From Actinoplanes flavus (GTDB lineage: Bacteria > Actinomycetota > Actinomycetes > Mycobacteriales > Micromonosporaceae), in contig NZ_JAGFNS010000029.1 of assembly GCF_017592555.1 (NCBI RefSeq), positions 1 through 64,000 on the forward strand: a stretch of 64,000 bases of DNA, written 5' to 3'. The position numbers and the translations under genes were made by a program. Shown here piece after piece: positions 35,212 through 45,514 of the stretch. Position 1 is the first letter of the stretch. Each line of letters begins with the position of its first letter. The notes beneath the pieces are model-generated. The model was not told where the DNA came from. It saw only the letters and a program-made list of their open reading frames with translations, and made no database searches.

Positions 35212-37764
35212 TCAGGCTTTCCAGAACGGGCGCTTCTTCTCCGGCTTGCCGGCGGCGAACGCCTCCAGAACCCGGAGCGCGGTTGCCCACCTGTCCTCGA
35301 GGGACGAGTCCCCGCGGAGGACACCGATCAGGTCGCGGACGGCGGTGAGCTCGGCATCGGTCAGCGGCTCGATCAGCACGGCGAGACGGCTGGCCAGGTC
35401 GTCAAGCAGATCGCGACGGTCAAGAGCAGGCTGTTGGGCCGCCTCGCGGAGCCGTGCGACCTCGACCGCGGCCAGTTCCCGGAGTTCGCCGATCGGCATG
35501 GCGCTCTGCGCGGACTGTAGCGAGCGGGCACGCCCGCCACGCCCGACCGCGGCCGGTGGGCCGGAGGGGCGTCGTAGCCGGGCGAAGGCACGCGCTGGTT
35601 GTGCCAGCTCGATGTTGTCGGCTGCTTCCTCGGTGGTGGCGCCTCCGGTGACTTTCGGTGCGGCGAATGGTTGTGCTCCAGCCGGTGCAGCGCCCCCGAC
35701 CGGTGCCCCGGACGTCGGTGCGGCACTGCCCGGTGCCCCGCCATACGGACCCTGCGCGCGCTGTGGCGCGAACGCGGGCCGTGCGGGGGCAGGTGCGATA
35801 GGCGGCGGCAGCGGTGGCATGCCAGCCGGCGCCGCGGGCGCCGCCTGGTCGGGGAACGGCGACGAGGCGGGTGCGAAGTATTGGGGCATCGGCGCCGCGG
35901 GCGCCGGGCTCTCCCAGCCGGACGGCATCTCGACCGGCTGGGTGATCCTGCGTTGGTGACCGCCGTCGTTCACCACACGATCGTCCACCGCGATGTAGGA
36001 GGTGAACCGGCAGAGAACCCCGAACCGCAACGACGTCCCGAGGATCTCGGCCTCCAGGGAGCGGTCACCGGCCGCAAACGCATCCTCGAGATCGCGAAGC
36101 CGTGCCCGTGCCCAGACCGAGGTGACCGCCGGCTCCGCACTGGGCTGGACCGGCACCGCCGCCCGGAACTCCTGGTCGTCGCGAGTGCGCCCGGTGACCG
36201 TGAGCGCACCCTCGACGGCTCCGGTGAACCGGCCGGTGATGACCAGCGGGACTCCGGGGTAGAGGCCTGGCAGACGGGCAGGACTGCGGGTGCCGTCGAT
36301 CGGGGTGAAGCCGTCGCCGGTGACGGTGAGACCCGTGACGACCGGAGCGCCGATGCGGCGGTGGATCTGCTCCATCGCCTCGTCGAGCCGATCCTCGCTT
36401 TCCACCAGCTCGGCCCGGCCCGCGCCGAGTGCGGCGAGCCGGCCGAGGAAGCCGGCATTCACCGCACGGTCGATGCCGACGGTGTGCACCCGAATCGTGC
36501 CGATGAGAGGCGCCACCTGCTTGACGATCTGGTCTTCGTTCCCGACCTGACCGTCGGTGACGAGAACCAGGACACGGTCACGGCCGGGGCTGTCGGAGAG
36601 CATCGCGAGGGCGGTGGTGAGGGGCTTGAGCAGCTCTGTGCCACCGCGGGCCTGGGCGTGGGTGAGGTGTTCGACGGCTCGGTACCGATGACGGTCGGTG
36701 GCCTCGGCCAGGCCGGGGCCGAGGTCGGCCGGCTGGTCGACCTCGTGGTCGAAGGTGAGGACGGCGAAACGGTCGCCGGCGGTCAGGGTGTCGACGACTC
36801 GGGCTGCGGCGCGCCGGGCGGCCACCATCTTCCAGCCGCCCATGCTGCCGGAGCGGTCGAGCAGCAGCACCACGTCCTTCGGCCGGGGTGGTGTGCCGGC
36901 CTCCGGCGGGAGAACCACGAGCTGGTAGGTGCCCTGATCGCCGTCCTCGTCGGCGACGGCGACCGCGGACTCACCGCCGGCGGCGTAGGCGAGCCGGAGG
37001 ACGAAGTCACGGTCGGCCCGCTCGCCGGGGTCGATCCGCAGCGTCCCGCCGTGATCGGTGACGGTGTGCAGACTGGACCTGACCTCGCCGAGCTCGAGCC
37101 CGGCCGTATCGATGTCGACCGTGAGAGACAGGCGTAACGGGTTGGGGAAGCCCGGCAGAAGCACCGGTGGGGAGATGCGGGACGCGTCGGGCACATCACC
37201 GGTGTCGGCCTGCTGCCCGTCGCCGGTGTAGGGCCCCGGCAACGGGTGGCCGGGGACGTATCGCGGTGCCACGACCAGCGGGAAGCGGAAGGTCGCGGCG
37301 CCGTCCTCATACGGCAGGGGGCCGGCCAGTCGCAGTCGCACCGTGACCCGCTCGCCGGGCAGGATGTTGCCGACCCGCATGGTGAAGACGTCCGGGCGCT
37401 CCTCCTCGGCGATCGACGCCCGCCGGCCGCTCGCGATCGCCTGGTCGTACTGTTCGCGGGCGGCACCGCGTTCGTGCAACTCGGCGGTGACGGTGCGGTC
37501 GGCGGCGGTCATCGTCATGCCGGTCACCGCGGCCCGATCGGGCAGGGGGAAGACGTAGGTCGCCTCGAGCGCGGTGTCGTGGGCGTTGACGAACTCGGTG
37601 GTCAATTCGGTGCGCATGAGCAGCCCGCTGATCGAGGCCCGGACGTCGAGGCGGTCGAGCGGAAGGTTCCCGCGGTCGGTGCGCAATGCGCCGAGGCCGG
37701 CGCCCGGCATGGTCCGGTGACGCTCCAGCTCTGCCGGCCCCATCGGGTTCACTGAAATGCTCAT
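35212..37764 (-). CDS. VIT and von Willebrand A domain protein
   Basis: 850 aa, ATG preceded by GGGAGAAG and overlapping the MerR-type gene stop by 4 bp. Residues about 25-160 form a VIT domain (SISGLLMRTELTTEFVNAHDTALEATYVFPLP). A VWA domain starts near 300 with an intact MIDAS motif DRSGSM, then TFDHEV and LVTDGQVGNE. The C-terminal about 200 residues are Pro/Ala-rich with a helical end (ELRELAAVEVARLREAAQQ). No signal peptide or clear membrane helix, so cytoplasmic. The VIT-VWA pair is a protein-interaction platform in other organisms; its bacterial role is poorly defined. Confidence 0.9.
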   Translation of the reverse strand: MSISVNPMGPAELERHRTMPGAGLGALRTDRGNLPLDRLDVRASISGLLMRTELTTEFVNAHDTALEATYVFPLPDRAAVTGMTMTAADRTVTAELHERGAAREQYDQAIASGRRASIAEEERPDVFTMRVGNILPGERVTVRLRLAGPLPYEDGAATFRFPLVVAPRYVPGHPLPGPYTGDGQQADTGDVPDASRISPPVLLPGFPNPLRLSLTVDIDTAGLELGEVRSSLHTVTDHGGTLRIDPGERADRDFVLRLAYAAGGESAVAVADEDGDQGTYQLVVLPPEAGTPPRPKDVVLLLDRSGSMGGWKMVAARRAAARVVDTLTAGDRFAVLTFDHEVDQPADLGPGLAEATDRHRYRAVEHLTHAQARGGTELLKPLTTALAMLSDSPGRDRVLVLVTDGQVGNEDQIVKQVAPLIGTIRVHTVGIDRAVNAGFLGRLAALGAGRAELVESEDRLDEAMEQIHRRIGAPVVTGLTVTGDGFTPIDGTRSPARLPGLYPGVPLVITGRFTGAVEGALTVTGRTRDDQEFRAAVPVQPSAEPAVTSVWARARLRDLEDAFAAGDRSLEAEILGTSLRFGVLCRFTSYIAVDDRVVNDGGHQRRITQPVEMPSGWESPAPAAPMPQYFAPASSPFPDQAAPAAPAGMPPLPPPIAPAPARPAFAPQRAQGPYGGAPGSAAPTSGAPVGGAAPAGAQPFAAPKVTGGATTEEAADNIELAQPARAFARLRRPSGPPAAVGRGGRARSLQSAQSAMPIGELRELAAVEVARLREAAQQPALDRRDLLDDLASRLAVLIEPLTDAELTAVRDLIGVLRGDSSLEDRWATALRVLEAFAAGKPEKKRPFWKA

Positions 37765-38390
37765 TCGCTTCTCCCATCGGTGAGCCCGCGTGCCGCGAGC
37801 AGGTCGAGCAGGGGACGGGCAGCCGCGGCGATCTCGTCGCGGTCGACCTCGGTGACATGGCGGGGCAACAGCAGGATCACGCCTCCGCCGAGAGGCATCC
37901 CGGTCAGCAGGGTCTGTGGGCGGTGCGCTGGTGGCGGCGCCGACTCCGGCTCCAAAGCGGCGACGGCCTCGGCCAGCGCCCTGCGGGTGGAGCCGGGAAC
38001 CGGCTCGGGATCGGCGGGAGCGGCCTTCCAGAAGTCGGGCCGGGCCGGAGCGGGCGCCGCGGCGATCGGATCCTCCAGCAGGCTGCCGGGGATGCGCGCC
38101 ACCTCGGCCAGTGTCTCCTCCGAAGCGCCGGACAGCTCCTCCTGAATCTCGGCGAGCGTGCGCCCGGAGGCTTGCCGTCGCTTGATCGCCACCAGTTGCA
38201 GGAGGTGACGGGGCCCGTACAGAACGGTGCGCCCCCGCGTGCCGAGAGGCCGGTCGACCAGGCCGATGGTCGTATACCACCGGATCGACCTGCGGTCGGG
38301 CAGCTCCCGGACGCGGCCGTTGGGGGCGCCCGGGTACTCCGCGGCTAGCGCCGCGCTGACCCGCTCGACCAACTGCTCCATCGTCCACAT
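37761..38390 (-). CDS. MerR-family transcriptional regulator
   Basis: 209 aa. N-terminal winged helix of the MerR type, with PNGRVRELPDRRSIRWYTTIGLVDRPLG and YGPRHLLQLVAIKRRQASG; the effector part is Pro/Ala-rich and has no conserved metal cysteines. It overlaps the VIT/VWA gene by ATGA, so the two are co-translated. The start lies 10 bp from an 11-bp-arm palindrome and at the predicted transcription start, suggesting a leaderless, autoregulated message. Confidence 0.85.
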   Translation of the reverse strand: MWTMEQLVERVSAALAAEYPGAPNGRVRELPDRRSIRWYTTIGLVDRPLGTRGRTVLYGPRHLLQLVAIKRRQASGRTLAEIQEELSGASEETLAEVARIPGSLLEDPIAAAPAPARPDFWKAAPADPEPVPGSTRRALAEAVAALEPESAPPPAHRPQTLLTGMPLGGGVILLLPRHVTEVDRDEIAAAARPLLDLLAARGLTDGRSE

Positions 38391-38396
38391 GTCCCG

Positions 38397-38426
38397 AGAA
38401 TGACACTGTCATCGTGACAGTGTCAA
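38397..38426 (-). promoter_or_regulatory. merR promoter with palindromic operator in the spacer
   Basis: Arms TGACACTGTCA and TGACAGTGTCA with a 3-bp centre (TCG) at 38401-38425. On the minus strand a TTGACA -35 (38426-38421) and CATTCT -10 (38402-38397) flank it with an 18-bp spacer, placing the operator between the hexamers as in MerR-controlled promoters. Transcription would start about at the merR ATG. Confidence 0.7.
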
Positions 38427-38479
38427 TGGCATGATGGCGGGGCAGGACGAGACGGCCGGTGGCCGGAGGAAGGAGCGCC

Positions 38480-39184
38480 ATGAACGGGGACGCGCTGCTG
38501 GGCGGGTTGCGGCTGGTGACTTTGTCGCACGTCAACGACCCGGCGCGGGTGAGCGTCTATCCGGGCGATCCGCCACCTCGTCTGGAGACCGTGGCCCGGC
38601 TCGAGCCGGACGGCTTCTACCTGCAGACGGTGTTCGCCGGCGAGCACACCGGCACCCATTGGGGAGCGCCCGGCCACTTCACGCCGGGTGGGTTGCTCGC
38701 CGACGAGCTGACCCCGGAGGATCTGTTCCGGCCCGCGGTCAAGATCGATGTACGGCGCCGGTGCGCCGCCGATCCCGGCTATGCGGTGACCGTCGCCGAC
38801 CTGGAGGAGTGGGAGCAGGGGCACGGCCGCATCCCCGGCGACTCGTTCGTGGTGCTCTGGACCGGCTGGGAGGAGCGATTCGGCACCGAGGCGTTCCTGC
38901 CACATCCGGGGTTCGCGCCGGAGACCGTCCAGTGGCTGGCCGACACCGGCCGGCTGGGCGAGCGCGGTGGCACGGGGACGGACGCGTTCAGCCCGGATGT
39001 CAGCACCGACACGAGCTTCGCCGTCTCACGGGCGGTCTACCGGCGCAGACGAATCAGTCTCGAGGTGCTCGCGAATCTTGCGAGTCTGCCCACCACAGGA
39101 GCCTGGGTGCTCTGTGGCGGGCAGATCAACAAGGCCGGTTCCGGGTCGACCGCCCTGATCTACGGGGTGCTCCCGCCGTCCTGA
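38480..39184 (+). CDS. Cyclase-family (kynurenine formamidase-like) metal-dependent hydrolase
   Basis: 234 aa, ATG with AGGAAGGAG upstream. The family metal motif normally reads HxGTHxDxPxH; here it is HTGTHWGAPGH, so Gly replaces the metal-binding Asp. Other family blocks are present (LSHVNDPARVSVYPGDPP, VVLWTGWEERFG). Members hydrolyse formyl-kynurenine, isatin or amide/ester bonds. It is divergent from merR and may share its operator region. Convergent overlap of 25 bp with the next gene. Activity uncertain because of the missing Asp. Confidence 0.78.
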   Translation: MNGDALLGGLRLVTLSHVNDPARVSVYPGDPPPRLETVARLEPDGFYLQTVFAGEHTGTHWGAPGHFTPGGLLADELTPEDLFRPAVKIDVRRRCAADPGYAVTVADLEEWEQGHGRIPGDSFVVLWTGWEERFGTEAFLPHPGFAPETVQWLADTGRLGERGGTGTDAFSPDVSTDTSFAVSRAVYRRRRISLEVLANLASLPTTGAWVLCGGQINKAGSGSTALIYGVLPPS

Positions 39185-41256
39185 TTCCCAGCAGCGGGCT
39201 GATAGGGCTTGCCATCGACCTTCAAGGTGTAGGGGGCGTAATGAGTCACCGTGCCGGTGGGCTCGTCGTAGGAGATCACCGCGACGACCTTCGGGTAATG
39301 GCGGACCCTGGCCTGGCGGTCCAGCGAGACCACTTTGGCCTTGCCGGCGTCGAGGCCGACCAGCGAGACGTGCCAGTCGTGAACCGGCGTGGGATGCACC
39401 TCGGTCGGCGACTTCCAACCCTCGAGCGTGTCGGTGGCCAGTTCGGTGGCGCCGACCTTGACCTCGGAAATGTGCCAGCCACCGATGTTCACGGCGCTGT
39501 CGCTGACATAGCGGAAGCCCAGGAGCACCCGTTTCCCGGCGTACGCCTTGAGGTCGTAACTCAGGGTGACGTCGGTCCCCTTGCCGGTGATCGCCGGGCC
39601 GAGGGGCCCTTTGACCGTGCGCTCACTTTCGAGCATCTGGTAGGTCTTGCCGCCGTCGGCCGAGACCATGACGTATCCGTAGTCGAAACGATCCTCCAGG
39701 CCGTAGGTGGTCTTGAAACGCAGGACGGCGTCGGTCTGCGGGATGTCGACGAAGCGCACCGCGCCCTCGTCGGTGTCCGGGGTGTCGCCGGAGAAGAGCT
39801 TCCCCGCGTCCAGCGTCCACGCCAGTGGAGTCGGTGGAAGGGTCCGCGCGCCGTCGAAGACCACCGTCCGCCATCCGCGTGGCAGCCGGACGTAATCGGC
39901 GCCGTTGGGCGGCGCACCCGCCGATCCGTAGGCGGAGGGGTTGTCGAGGTTCACCGTCGAGTGCACGCTGGCCGAGGTCACCCGGTCCCGGGACGCGCCC
40001 TTGAGAATGCTGCCCGCTTCGTCGGTGACCTTGTCGACCAGCGTCATGACCTGGAAATCGTGCAGGACGTCGTAGAGTTTCGTCCCGCTGGGCAGTGCCG
40101 CAGCGATCGCGTCCAAGCCGTGATGTTCCTTGTCCTGGTGCAGCTTGGAGTGGAACTCCGCCCCGAAACGGTCGCTCAGGTACAGCATCAACTGGTAGGT
40201 CTGACCGTAGTCGGCGAGCAACTCGTCCGGGGTCCCCTCGCTCCAGAGGTTCAGCGAGTTCGCCGGGCCGCCGCATTCGCGCGGGTTCGGATTGAAGTCG
40301 GTCTTGACGTTGCCGAAACCCTGGTAGCAGACGATGTGGTTGTCGAAGCCGCGGTGGTAGACACCGATTCTCGAGTCCACATAACCGGTCAGCGTCTGGG
40401 CGTAGTCGGCGAGACCCTCATTGATCCACACTTCCTCGTCCGGGTCGGTGTAGTAACTGAGCAGGTGCTGCCACTCGTGGGCGAAGGTCGACTCGTACAT
40501 CCGCGGCCGGGCCGGCCGGCTGATGCACACGTCGTCGTTGGGCTCATGCTTCGGATTCGCGCCGGTGCGGTGCTCCCAGTCGTAGGCGTCGATCGTGATC
40601 ACGTTGCGGTCGAAGAGCTCATTGAGCTGCTCGGAGAAGAAGCCCGAGACGTAGGTCTGATGCTCCGGGAACTCGTAGTAGTTGTCGTCGCGGATGTTGT
40701 CGACCAGTGTGACGGTCCGGTTGCCCGTGCCGGTGAAATCGCCCGGCAGGCCGGGGTTCGTGCCGTTCCGGTCCGGCGGAGTGCTGAACGCCTTGGTCTC
40801 GCGAGGGTAGATGACCTCGTCGAATTCGCGTACCAGCGCGGTGACCTGGGCGTCGGTGATCTCGGTGGAGTTCTTGCGGCAGTCGTTCTCCGGGAAGGCG
40901 ATGTCCTTCGCGACCCAGACCTCGATGTGCTCCCCGACGCCACGCAACGTGTAGTCCTTGCGGTAGACGTCGCCGTCGATCTCGTTGAGGCCGGCCCAGC
41001 TGCGGACCGTGCCGACCGGTGGGGTCTGCACGGCGATCCGCGCGCTGGGCCGTGGTCCGTAACTGGCGGCCGGGAGCGGGCTACCGTCGAGGGTGAGCCG
41101 GTCCAGATCCGGTTCCCGTGTCCCCACTCCGAACGGATCGCGAAATCCGGACGGGGTGGGTTGCGGGACGGTCAGTGGCGTGGCCGGTGCCGGGCCCGTG
41201 AATAACGGGATAGAAGCCGTTATTGCTGCGAAGGTGGCAAATAGGGTACGCGTCAC
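39160..41256 (-). CDS. Secreted M6-like (immune inhibitor A-type) metallopeptidase
   Basis: 698 aa, GTG start, signal peptide TRTLFATFAAITASIPLFTGPAPA. Zinc motif HEWQHLLSYY near residue 260 followed by EVWINEGLADYAQTL, the downstream Glu of a gluzincin. The C-terminal half has a beta-sandwich with RTVVFDGARTLPP and YGYVMVSADGGKTYQ, resembling the lectin/MAM-like domain of M6 proteases. Probable extracellular protein degradation. Lone gene. Confidence 0.78.
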   Translation of the reverse strand: MTRTLFATFAAITASIPLFTGPAPATPLTVPQPTPSGFRDPFGVGTREPDLDRLTLDGSPLPAASYGPRPSARIAVQTPPVGTVRSWAGLNEIDGDVYRKDYTLRGVGEHIEVWVAKDIAFPENDCRKNSTEITDAQVTALVREFDEVIYPRETKAFSTPPDRNGTNPGLPGDFTGTGNRTVTLVDNIRDDNYYEFPEHQTYVSGFFSEQLNELFDRNVITIDAYDWEHRTGANPKHEPNDDVCISRPARPRMYESTFAHEWQHLLSYYTDPDEEVWINEGLADYAQTLTGYVDSRIGVYHRGFDNHIVCYQGFGNVKTDFNPNPRECGGPANSLNLWSEGTPDELLADYGQTYQLMLYLSDRFGAEFHSKLHQDKEHHGLDAIAAALPSGTKLYDVLHDFQVMTLVDKVTDEAGSILKGASRDRVTSASVHSTVNLDNPSAYGSAGAPPNGADYVRLPRGWRTVVFDGARTLPPTPLAWTLDAGKLFSGDTPDTDEGAVRFVDIPQTDAVLRFKTTYGLEDRFDYGYVMVSADGGKTYQMLESERTVKGPLGPAITGKGTDVTLSYDLKAYAGKRVLLGFRYVSDSAVNIGGWHISEVKVGATELATDTLEGWKSPTEVHPTPVHDWHVSLVGLDAGKAKVVSLDRQARVRHYPKVVAVISYDEPTGTVTHYAPYTLKVDGKPYQPAAGNQDGGSTP

Positions 41257-41313
41257 GTCTCGGCACGCTACCGCTGATCGTCGGATCGTGATGCCAACAC
41301 CGGCCGTTGTGGA

Positions 41314-42105
41314 TCAGGAAACCTCCCGGCGGAGCACACGAATGGTGCCCAGGACCAGCGGAAGCGCCACCCAGACCCCGACCGAGACAGCCAGTCGGGC
41401 CCACTCTCCGGAAGTCATGTCCGGCTCCGTCAGGGCCTGCGAGGTGACATTGAGATCCAGCCACTCGGCCGCGTCACGAAGGCCCTTGATGGTTTCCCCC
41501 AGGATCGTCCAGACCGTCGGAAGGGCGAAGTAGATGACGATCGCCAGCGGCGAGTTCAGCAGCAGCGCGCCGAACGCGACACCCATCAGTACGAAGATCA
41601 CCTGGAGGAGAAGGCTCTGCCAGATCAGCGAGGAATCCAGGGACCACGACCCGTCGCCGCCGAGGGCCGAGGCCAGCACGTTGGCCCCAGCCGCCAGAAC
41701 GGCGGTCGCAGCCGTGGCGGCGATCGCGATCAGGATGGCTGCGGCGATCTTCGCGATCAAGACCCGGCCACGAGCCGGCACCAGGGTGAAGGTGGCCAGC
41801 GCGCTGCGCTGCGACCACTCGCTGGTCACCGAGAGGATGCCGAGCACCGGCAGCAGCACCGACGAGGGGAGCAGGCCGAAGGAGTACAGCGCGCTGAACG
41901 TCTGCTCCTCGTCGGCGGCCCACCCCAACAGGACCGCCGAGGTGGCAACGGTGGCCAGACCGATCACGATCAACAGCCAGGACCCGGCGCGGGTGTCGGC
42001 GAGTTTGCGCAGCTCCACGACGGTGAGCCGGCTCAGCGGGATGCGTCCGGTCGCGGCCGCCGCGGGGGCGGCCAGCGCGGTGGAGACGGGCACGGTCGCG
42101 GTCAT
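41314..42105 (-). CDS. ABC-2 type exporter permease
   Basis: 263 aa, six predicted membrane helices (SWLLIVIGLATVATSAVLLGW, LLPSSVLLPVLGILSVTSEW, IAAAILIAIAATAATAVLAAG, and others), with the SEWSQRSALATFTLVPAR loop typical of ABC-2 permeases. Its ATG overlaps the stop of the repetitive ORF by 4 bp. Partner of the ATPase two genes upstream; exported substrate unknown. Confidence 0.9.
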   Translation of the reverse strand: MTATVPVSTALAAPAAAATGRIPLSRLTVVELRKLADTRAGSWLLIVIGLATVATSAVLLGWAADEEQTFSALYSFGLLPSSVLLPVLGILSVTSEWSQRSALATFTLVPARGRVLIAKIAAAILIAIAATAATAVLAAGANVLASALGGDGSWSLDSSLIWQSLLLQVIFVLMGVAFGALLLNSPLAIVIYFALPTVWTILGETIKGLRDAAEWLDLNVTSQALTEPDMTSGEWARLAVSVGVWVALPLVLGTIRVLRREVS

Positions 42106-42541
42106 CGGAAAACCTCCTGAGCCTGGGCGGTCCCGGGCGCGACAGCCGCGTCCGGGACGACGTGAACAAGCGGGCCAGCGGCCGGCATGGCGTGGGCGGA
42201 GCGGTGGGCTGCTGACGTGGCGTGGGCGAGTGGGTGGGCTGGCATGGCGTGGGCGGAGCGGTGGGCTGCTGACGTGGCGTGGGCGAGTGGGTGGGCTGGC
42301 ATGGCGTGGGCGGAGCGGTGGGCTGCTGACGTGGCGTGGGCGAGTGGGTGGGCCGGCACCGCGTGGGCGAGTGGGTCGGCCGGGATGGCTTGGGCAAGGG
42401 AGCTGGCGGCCGGGATGGGGTGCGAGAGCGGGGGAGCGTCTCGGGGCGTGGAATCGAGCGGGTGCGAGCGCCCGGGCCGGCGTGCGACCGGGGCCGTGGA
42501 GGCGAAGGGAGGGGCCGCCGGAGGTGCGGTCGTGGAGCCGC

Positions 42542-42545
<4 letters not shown>
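42102..42545 (-). CDS. Repetitive Ala/His/Pro-rich ORF between ABC exporter genes
   Basis: 147 aa. No known domain. The centre consists of three identical or near-identical 19-residue units (AHATSAAHRSAHAMPAHPL) encoded by a 57-bp repeat, flanked by shorter LAHA.PA.PLAHA variants. No signal or membrane segment. Both ends are ATGA overlaps, with the ATPase stop and with the permease start, so ribosomes can pass straight through it. It may be a real low-complexity linker protein or a translated spacer created by repeat expansion. Confidence 0.6.
42184..42354. repeat. 57-bp tandem repeat, three units
   Basis: Units begin at 42184, 42241 and 42298 (GGCATGGCGTGGGCGGAG...). They are nearly identical, so the expansion is recent. 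The period is a multiple of three, keeping the ORF open. Confidence 0.95.
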
Positions 42546-43441
<896 letters not shown>

Positions 43442-43573
43442 GCGACTCAGCGTGCGGGCCGGGTGGTGCCGGTCGCTTCGGCCGGCGGTCGACAGCCGCG
43501 AACCTTCGTCGATATCGGTACTACGACTTTGGTCGGTATCGGCCGATGGCGGCCCGCCCGTAGAGTCGGCCAC

Positions 43574-44818
43574 GTGGGGAGATCGCCGACGGAGTATCGC
43601 TGGTTGTGGCCGTCGGCGCTGGCGGCGGACCCGTCCGGACCGCTGCCCGCCCGTCGTTCCACGCGCGACTGGATCGTCGACGTGCACTGCTTCGTTCTCG
43701 CGTTCGGTTTCGCCGCCCTGATCACCAACGACCTGCTCGGCCCCGATCCTTCGGAGGCGGTCGAGTGGCTGGGCATGTCGACCTGGTCGTCGATGACGGA
43801 CGGTGTGGTCAGCGCCGTCGTCGCGTTCGGCCTGTGGTGGCGGCGCAGATTCCTGATGCCGTTGGCGATCCTCGTCGGCCTGTTGTCGTTCGTCTCCGTC
43901 GCCAGCTGGATGACCCAGCTGATCATGGCATTCACCGTCGCGGTGCATCGCCGGTTCGGGATTCTGGCCGCCTACATGGGCCTCACCGTGGTGGGGAACG
44001 CGGTATTCGCCCTGATGCGGCCCGAGCTCGGCGTCACCCACTGGGAGACGTTCGGCTGGGGTGTGGCGATGGCGACGATAGCGGCGCTGTGGGGAATGCT
44101 CGTCCGGTCACGCCGCCTGCTGATGCTCACCTGGCGGGAGCGGGCCGAACGGGCCGAAGCCGAACAGCAGCTGCGCGTCAGCCAGGCACGAGTGCTGGAA
44201 CGCACCCGGATCGCCCGCGAGATGCATGATGTCCTGGCGCACCGGATCTCCCTGCTCAGCCTGCACGCGGGGGCGCTCGAGTTCCGGCCCGGCGCGCCAC
44301 CGGAGGAGATCGCCGCGGCCGCCGCCGTGGTCCGCGCCAACGCGCATCAGGCGTTGCAGGATCTGCGGACGGTGATCGGTGTGCTACGGGCCGGCCAGTC
44401 CGACGAGCACCAGGCCCCGGAGCGGCCACAACCCACCCTCAGCGCGCTGCCCGCACTGGCTGACGAGTCCCGGGCCGCGGGCAACCGGGTGCGGCTGGAG
44501 ATGACGATCGACCCCGAGACCGTTCCGGTGGCGGCCGGGCGGGACGCGTACCGGATCATCCAGGAAGGTCTCACGAACGTGCGTAAGCATGCCCCCGGAG
44601 CCAGCGTGCACGTCGTGGTCGGCGGCGAAGCCGGCGACGGCATGACCATCGGAATCCGCAACCCGATGCCGGTCACCGTCCCAGCCGAACCCATCCCCGG
44701 GACCGGAGTGGGCCTGATCGGTCTCGGCGAGCGTGCCCGTCTCGCCGGTGGGCGGCTCACCCACGGCCGGGACGGCGACCACTTCATGCTCACCGCGTGG
44801 CTGCCGTGGCCGGCATGA
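43574..44818 (+). CDS. Sensor histidine kinase (HisKA_3 type)
   Basis: 414 aa, GTG start reading VGRSPTEYRWLWP; the frame extends 680 codons upstream only through antisense of the ABC genes. Four or more membrane helices, a coiled segment (WRERAERAEAEQQLRVSQARV), phospho-acceptor EMHDVLAHRISLLSLHAG and HATPase (EGLTNVRKHAPG, GVGLIGLGERARLAGG). Its stop overlaps the response regulator start by ATGA. Confidence 0.92.
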   Translation: MGRSPTEYRWLWPSALAADPSGPLPARRSTRDWIVDVHCFVLAFGFAALITNDLLGPDPSEAVEWLGMSTWSSMTDGVVSAVVAFGLWWRRRFLMPLAILVGLLSFVSVASWMTQLIMAFTVAVHRRFGILAAYMGLTVVGNAVFALMRPELGVTHWETFGWGVAMATIAALWGMLVRSRRLLMLTWRERAERAEAEQQLRVSQARVLERTRIAREMHDVLAHRISLLSLHAGALEFRPGAPPEEIAAAAAVVRANAHQALQDLRTVIGVLRAGQSDEHQAPERPQPTLSALPALADESRAAGNRVRLEMTIDPETVPVAAGRDAYRIIQEGLTNVRKHAPGASVHVVVGGEAGDGMTIGIRNPMPVTVPAEPIPGTGVGLIGLGERARLAGGRLTHGRDGDHFMLTAWLPWPA

Positions 44819-45468
44819 GCGCGGTGCGGGTGCTCATCGTCGACGACGACCCGCTGGTCCGGGCCGGCCTGACGATGATCCTCTCCGGGGACGAGGAGGT
44901 CGCCGTGGTGGGCCAGGCCGCGGACGGCGCGGAGGTTCCGGCCGCCGTCGCCCGGCACCGGCCCGACGTCGTGCTGATGGACATCCGCATGCCAGGCGTC
45001 GACGGCCTGGCCGCCACCGAGGCGCTGCGCCGGCAGCCCAGCGCTCCGGAGGTGCTGGTGCTGACCACCTTCGACGCCGACGAGTTCGTGTTGCGGGCGC
45101 TGCGGGCCGGAGCGAGCGGCTTCCTGCTCAAGGACACCCCGCCCGGGCAGATCCGGGAGGCGGTGTTGCGGGTCGCCCAAGGGGAGGCGACCCTGTCTCC
45201 AAGCGTCACCCGGCAGCTGATCGCGCACGTCGCGGCCGGTGTGCCACCCGAGCGCGGTCGTGCCGCGGAGATGCTGGACCGGCTGAGCACACGCGAACGG
45301 GAGGTGGCGATGGCGATCGCTCAGGGCCGCTCCAACGCCGAGATCTCCGCCGCGCTGTACATGTCGGTGGCCACGGTGAAGGCGCACGTCTCACGAGTGC
45401 TCACCAAGCTCGACCTCAACAACCGTGTGCAGGTGGCTCTGCTGGTGCACGACGCGGGTCTCGCCTGA
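44815..45468 (+). CDS. NarL/FixJ-type response regulator
   Basis: 217 aa from the ATG overlapping the kinase stop. Receiver with DDD at 10-12, Asp56 (VVLMDIRMPG) and FLLKDTPPGQ; LuxR helix-turn-helix LSTREREVAMAIAQGRSNAEIS. Likely controls the divergent ABC exporter operon. Confidence 0.95.
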   Translation: MSAVRVLIVDDDPLVRAGLTMILSGDEEVAVVGQAADGAEVPAAVARHRPDVVLMDIRMPGVDGLAATEALRRQPSAPEVLVLTTFDADEFVLRALRAGASGFLLKDTPPGQIREAVLRVAQGEATLSPSVTRQLIAHVAAGVPPERGRAAEMLDRLSTREREVAMAIAQGRSNAEISAALYMSVATVKAHVSRVLTKLDLNNRVQVALLVHDAGLA

Positions 45469-45514
45469 GGAAAACTCGACCGGATGACCCGACTCGATCG
45501 GGTTCAGGCGGAAG

